A DNA stretch of 55,960 nt from Pedosphaera sp. (lineage in GTDB: Bacteria; Verrucomicrobiota; Verrucomicrobiia; Limisphaerales; Pedosphaeraceae): NCBI GenBank assembly GCA_028293325.1, contig JAQGPA010000137.1, positions 1 to 55,960 on the forward strand, written 5' to 3'. Shown here piece by piece: positions 51,684 through 55,960 of the stretch (position 1 is its first letter; every line of letters starts with the position of its first letter). A program made the translations under genes and the position numbers. The notes beneath the pieces are model-generated. The model saw only the letters and a list, made by a program, of their open reading frames with translations, did not search any database and was not told the origin of the DNA.

Positions 51684-54600
51684 ATGCGAGTTGGATTACG
51701 CTTACTATTTATTGCGGGGATTGTGTGCGTGGGGCTAAATGCCTTGGCAGTGGGACCATATGGATTGGAGGTCCGTCCGCCGGTCGGTGCGTTTTTAAAT
51801 GGCGCCCTGCCACGCGTTGCGCCCGGCCCTTCGGGTGCCTGGACGACAGTAAATGCCTTCCCCAACCTGACTTTTCAAGATCCGGCTTTTCTGGTCGGTG
51901 AGCCGGGGACGAATCGGTTGTATGTCTGTGGCCGAGAGGGGTATATCTGGTTTTTCACCAACAATCCCAACACGGCCACGAAGACGCTGTTTCTGGATCT
52001 GCATGCGCATACCCAAGGTTGGGATGATTGCGGGTTGCTGGGTATGGCGTTTCATCCGGAATTCGGCCAGGCCGGTTCGACCAATCGCGGATATATTTAT
52101 GTCTGTTATCAATACACGGCGAACGTCCAAGGTTCGGCTGTCACTCGTCCCGATCATACCATACCGTCGTATAACCGGCTTTCCCGCTTCACCGTGCCCA
52201 CCGGTTCATTGGTGGCGGATCCGAATTCAGAGCTGGTTCTTATTAACCAGTTTGATCGAGATCTGTGGCACGATGGCGGCGCAATGTTCTTTGGGCCGGA
52301 TGGGTTTCTTTATTTTACCAACGGGGACGAGGGGTATGGCGACAATCACTTTAGCAATGCGCAAAAGATAAATGGGGGTTTATTTTCCGGCGTATTCAGG
52401 ATCGATGTCAACAAGGACCCAGTTAAGAGCCATCCAATTCGCCGTCAACCAGTGGACGCCGCGGCGCCACCGACCGGTTGGGCGAACAGTTCCACCGCGA
52501 ACTATTTTACTCCGAATGACAATCCGTTTGTAAATCCGGACGGGAGTGTTTTGGAGGAGTTCTATGCCATTGGTTTTCGCAGCCCGCACCGGATGACTTA
52601 TGATGGTGTCTCGGGAAGAATCTGGCTGGGGGACGTGGGACAGTCTGTGCGTGAAGAGGTGGATGTCATCGTGAAAGGGGGGAACTACCAGTGGTCTTAT
52701 ATGGAAGGGATTGTTTCCGGGCCCGGAGCGAAACCGAGTCCTTACTTAGGGATAGAGAAGGGGCCGGTCTATGATTATCCGCATGCCAATAGTGATGCCT
52801 GTATCATCTCCGGCTATGTCTATCGAGGGAGCCAATGGTCGGCTGATTTGGGTGGCAAGTTACTTTTTGGGGACAACGTATCGGGCCGGATTTGGACGCT
52901 GGCGTACGATGGCGTTACTCCGCCAACGGTGACTTATTTATGCAACATGCCGCCGGGCGCAAATTATGATGGTGGGCTTTCCTCTTTTGGCGTGGACCAG
53001 AACAACGAGATTTACATGTGCGCCATGGGCGCAAGCGGGCAGATTTTCAAGCTGGCCCGGACCGGGGTGTCGCAGCCCGAGCCGCCGGCACTGCTTTCGC
53101 AGGTGGGTGTATTCACGAACATGGTGAGCCTGGCAGCGGCGGGTGCGTTGCTGCCTTATGATGTCAACTCGCCGCTCTGGTCCGATGGCGCGGTCAAGAG
53201 CCGGTGGATTGCCATGCCGACCAATACCCAAATTGGTTTTGCGCCAACGGGTGAATGGAGCTTTCCCGCGGGCACGGTGCTGGTCAAACATTTTGAACTG
53301 CCCGTGAATGATACCGACCCGACGGTGCGCAAGCGGTTGGAAACGCGATTGCTGGTGCGCGATACGAACGGAATGGCGTACGGGGTGACTTATAAATGGC
53401 GGGCGGACAACAGTGACGCGGATCTCCTGACCAATAGTTTGAGTGAGGATATTGTGATCGCCTCCACCAACGGCACCACGCGCACGCAGACCTGGTACTA
53501 TCCCAGCCGGCAGGATTGTCTGACCTGCCACAATCCGAATGCGAATTTTGTGCTGGGCGTCAAGACGCGGCAGCAGAATGGCAACTATGCTTATGCGAGC
53601 AGCGGAATAACGGATAATCAGTTGCGCACCTGGAATCATCTGGGGTTGTTTAGTCCCGCATTGAACGAAGCCAATATTCCGACGTATGCCGCCCTGGTGA
53701 ACATAACCAATACGGCGGCCGGGCTCACCAATCGCATGCGTTCCTACCTGGATGCGAATTGCGCCAATTGCCATCGGCCGAATGGGACGTCGGCCAATTG
53801 GGATGCGCGCTATGACACGCCGCTGGCGAGCCAGGGAATCATTAACGGGCCGGTGAATAATGATTTGGGCATTTATGGCTCGGCGGTATTTACCCCGGGC
53901 GATCCGGCGAATTCGGTCATGTACCAGCGGATAAACACAAACGGCACTTTCCGCATGCCGCCATTGGCGCGCAATGTCATTGATGGTACGGCGGTGTCGG
54001 TACTCGCGGCATGGATCAATAGCTTCAACATTCCGCAGCCCTGGACACAGCAGGATGTTGGCAGCGTGGGGCATCCCGGAGATGCCAGTTATGATGGCGT
54101 CATTTTTACAGTCCGGGGCTCGGGCGTGGATATAGCCAACACGGCCGACAGTTTTCACTTTGTTTATCAACCGATGACGGGAGACGGGCAGATCGTGGCG
54201 CATGTGTTGAGCGTGGGCGCCGTGGATAACGGGGCCAGGAGCGGGGTAATGTTCCGTGAGTCCCTCGCCGGCAATTCCAAGAATGAATTCATGTCGCTGG
54301 CAGCGGCAAGCGGCGCAATACTCGGCAATCGCAGCACAACGGGCGGATCCACATTCTCCTCAACCGCGACGTCCGTGACCCCACCTTACTGGGTCAAGCT
54401 GGTTCGAAGCGGGAACAGCTACAGCGGCTACATCTCCGCGAATGGACTTAATTGGACTTTCATACAAACGGATAATTATGCGATGGCCACCAATCTTTAC
54501 GCAGGCCTGGCAGTGCACGCACATGACAATACGGCGATAAACACCTCGACCTTTGATAATGTGACGTGCTTACAGGCGATTAGCACCCAACCGCAAAGCC

Positions 54601-55960
54601 AGAGCGCCGCGGCAGGGAGTGATGTGACATTCACAGTGGGGATTAGCGGCACGCCAAGTGTAAATTATCAGTGGCGGTTTAACGGCACGAATATTGTCGG
54701 GGCGACGAACAGTAATTATACGCGCGCTGGCGTACAATTGGGGGATGCGGGGAATTATTCCGTGGTGGCAACCAACCTGGCCGGGAGCGTCATAAGTTCC
54801 AACGCGGTATTGACCGTGACTTTGTCTTCAGCGATTTCCATCAACACGCAACCGCAAAGCCAGGCAGCGATTGTTGGCTCAAATGTCACCTTCACGGTCG
54901 CCGCCAATAGTGGGTCTCCGTTGGGTTACCAGTGGCAGTTCAATGCGCAAAAAATCAACGGGGCAACCAATGCCAGTTGCACGATTACCAACGTTCAACC
55001 GGCAGATGGCGGCAATTACTCAGTGGTTATTTCAAATGCGGTGGTCGTGGTCACCAGCTCCAATGCCCTGCTGACGGTGAACATTCCGCCGTTGATTAGC
55101 ACCCAACCGCAAAGTCTGACGCTGACCCAGGGAACGGCGGCAGTATTCAGCGTTGCGGTTTCGGGGACGGCACCGTTCAGTTATCAGTGGCGTTTCAATG
55201 GCAGCAGTTTGGCCAGTGCCACCAACAGCAGCTACACGCGGACGAACGCGCAGCCAGCGGATGCGGGCAACTACTCGGTAGCCGTTACCAATATTGCGGG
55301 TGGCGTAATCAGTTCGAATGCGGCGCTAGTGGTCAATGTGCCGCCGGGAATTGCCATCCCGCCGCAAAGCCTCGCGGTGTCGCAAGGTTCCAATGCCACC
55401 TTCACGGTGACGGCCACCGGCACGGCGTCGTTGAGTTATCAGTGGCAGTTCAACAGCGGGAATATTGCCGGCGCGACCAACAGCAGTTACACGCGCACGA
55501 ACGTGCAGCCTGCGGATGCGGGCGGTTATCGGGTGATGGTTACGAACATTGCCGGGAGCGTGACCAGTGTGGCCGCACCATTGGCGGTGAACATTCCGCC
55601 ATTAATTACCACGCAACCGCAAAGTCTGACGCTGACTCAGGGGACGACGGCAGTGTTCGGTATCGTGGCCTCCGGAACGGCGCCGTTGAGTTATCAGTGG
55701 CAGTTCAACAATGCGAACATTGCCGGGGCCACGGGCACAAACTACACACGCACGAATGTACAGCCTGCGGATGCGGGGAACTTTTCAGTAGTTGTTACCA
55801 ACATTGCGGGTGTCGTCACCAGTTCCAATGCGGCATTGGTGGTCAACGTGCCGCCGAGGATTGCCAATCCGCCGCAAAGCCTGGCTTTGATTCAAGGATC
55901 CAATGCTACGTTTACGGTGACGGCCACCGGCACGGCTCCGTTGACCTACCAGTGGCAGTT
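51684..55960 (+). CDS. Secreted PQQ sugar dehydrogenase/diheme cytochrome c fusion with tandem Ig domains, partial
   Basis: At least 1425 residues; the frame runs off the right edge. The ATG at 51684 gives MRVGLRLLFIAGIVCVGLNALA; an in-frame ATG at 51657 is an alternative. The first ~460 residues are a soluble-glucose/sorbosone-dehydrogenase-type PQQ propeller (GWDDCGLLGMAFHPEFG, LWHDGGAMFFGPDGFLYFTNGDEG, IGFRSPHRMTYD, WLGDVGQSVREEVD). Next is an SO2930-type region with two haem sites, CLTCH (612-616) and CANCH (693-697). A DUF1349-like domain follows at ~790-965, then at least six Ig-like domains of ~85 residues from ~967 (TQPQS start, YQWQFN, DAGNYSV). The first part likely oxidises a sugar or alcohol and passes electrons to the haems; the Ig array would be a stalk or adhesion region. 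Confidence 0.88.
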   Translation, partial: MRVGLRLLFIAGIVCVGLNALAVGPYGLEVRPPVGAFLNGALPRVAPGPSGAWTTVNAFPNLTFQDPAFLVGEPGTNRLYVCGREGYIWFFTNNPNTATKTLFLDLHAHTQGWDDCGLLGMAFHPEFGQAGSTNRGYIYVCYQYTANVQGSAVTRPDHTIPSYNRLSRFTVPTGSLVADPNSELVLINQFDRDLWHDGGAMFFGPDGFLYFTNGDEGYGDNHFSNAQKINGGLFSGVFRIDVNKDPVKSHPIRRQPVDAAAPPTGWANSSTANYFTPNDNPFVNPDGSVLEEFYAIGFRSPHRMTYDGVSGRIWLGDVGQSVREEVDVIVKGGNYQWSYMEGIVSGPGAKPSPYLGIEKGPVYDYPHANSDACIISGYVYRGSQWSADLGGKLLFGDNVSGRIWTLAYDGVTPPTVTYLCNMPPGANYDGGLSSFGVDQNNEIYMCAMGASGQIFKLARTGVSQPEPPALLSQVGVFTNMVSLAAAGALLPYDVNSPLWSDGAVKSRWIAMPTNTQIGFAPTGEWSFPAGTVLVKHFELPVNDTDPTVRKRLETRLLVRDTNGMAYGVTYKWRADNSDADLLTNSLSEDIVIASTNGTTRTQTWYYPSRQDCLTCHNPNANFVLGVKTRQQNGNYAYASSGITDNQLRTWNHLGLFSPALNEANIPTYAALVNITNTAAGLTNRMRSYLDANCANCHRPNGTSANWDARYDTPLASQGIINGPVNNDLGIYGSAVFTPGDPANSVMYQRINTNGTFRMPPLARNVIDGTAVSVLAAWINSFNIPQPWTQQDVGSVGHPGDASYDGVIFTVRGSGVDIANTADSFHFVYQPMTGDGQIVAHVLSVGAVDNGARSGVMFRESLAGNSKNEFMSLAAASGAILGNRSTTGGSTFSSTATSVTPPYWVKLVRSGNSYSGYISANGLNWTFIQTDNYAMATNLYAGLAVHAHDNTAINTSTFDNVTCLQAISTQPQSQSAAAGSDVTFTVGISGTPSVNYQWRFNGTNIVGATNSNYTRAGVQLGDAGNYSVVATNLAGSVISSNAVLTVTLSSAISINTQPQSQAAIVGSNVTFTVAANSGSPLGYQWQFNAQKINGATNASCTITNVQPADGGNYSVVISNAVVVVTSSNALLTVNIPPLISTQPQSLTLTQGTAAVFSVAVSGTAPFSYQWRFNGSSLASATNSSYTRTNAQPADAGNYSVAVTNIAGGVISSNAALVVNVPPGIAIPPQSLAVSQGSNATFTVTATGTASLSYQWQFNSGNIAGATNSSYTRTNVQPADAGGYRVMVTNIAGSVTSVAAPLAVNIPPLITTQPQSLTLTQGTTAVFGIVASGTAPLSYQWQFNNANIAGATGTNYTRTNVQPADAGNFSVVVTNIAGVVTSSNAALVVNVPPRIANPPQSLALIQGSNATFTVTATGTAPLTYQWQ
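55081..55960 (+). repeat. Tandem Ig-domain repeats with 510-bp higher-order unit
   Basis: Ig repeats of ~255 bp alternate between two types, TQPQSLTLTQGT (from 55081 and 55591) and PPQSLAxxQGSNATF (from 55341 and 55851). Like copies are exactly 510 bp apart, so a two-domain block has been duplicated. The array continues past the window edge. Confidence 0.85.

Overview
The window looks like a chromosomal segment from a Verrucomicrobiota bacterium, most like the Limisphaerales/Pedosphaera group. The lineage call is inferred from gene style: large secreted proteins with right-handed beta-helix, Ig-like and FN3 modules ending in F-[YF]-R; a type IV prepilin-like protein with a [17 protein letters not shown] segment next to glycoside hydrolases; and a PQQ-dehydrogenase/diheme cytochrome/Ig fusion. 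No rRNA, tRNA, CRISPR array or intact transposase was seen.

Region 1 (1-8400, minus strand) is the promoter-proximal part of an exopolysaccharide operon. An RfaH/UpxY-type NusG paralogue comes first, followed by a secreted beta-helix protein, an outer-membrane beta-barrel, a Wza-like export protein and a Wzz/GumC-like chain-length regulator that runs off the left edge. The operon has a long structured leader with an ops-like element and a start-proximal stem. A second secreted beta-helix protein and its terminator lie upstream.

Region 2 (9.4-31.2 kb, plus strand) is the most interesting part: an apparent rhamnose-glycan utilisation locus. It encodes two GH78 alpha-L-rhamnosidases, a GH18-like secreted enzyme, a multi-module binding protein, a prepilin-like protein, a NarL-type two-component system, L-rhamnose isomerase (rhaA) and the L-rhamnose/H+ symporter (rhaT). 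The kinase's periplasmic domain looks like the sugar-binding N-domain of GH78 enzymes. Seven copies of an unassigned ~200-residue module (core YGGWGD-GRD-Q-YTVYYST) are spread over three of the secreted proteins, and the upstream regions of those three genes share short sequence motifs. I infer that extracellular rhamnosidases release rhamnose, the kinase senses the sugar or glycan, and RhaT/RhaA take it up and isomerise it. Rhamnulokinase and aldolase are not in the window.

Region 3 (31.2-36.2 kb) is rearranged. Two 5'-truncated gene fragments (a helical-repeat protein and a GH92 mannosidase) meet head to head at about 31.77 kb. An MFS transporter gene is bracketed by ~215-bp direct repeats that also occur at 8.6 and 51.4 kb. 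A CapA-like gene follows.

Region 4 (36.2-51.2 kb) is ordinary chromosome: an aldehyde dehydrogenase/cytochrome c/lipoprotein-hydrolase operon, a YbaK-type deacylase, an NfeD-slipin pair, an SDR oxidoreductase, an RND efflux operon whose outer-membrane gene ends in a decayed alpha/beta-hydrolase remnant, and an NDH-2-like oxidoreductase. Region 5 (51.7 kb to the right edge) is a giant secreted PQQ sugar dehydrogenase/diheme cytochrome with tandem Ig repeats, cut by the window end.
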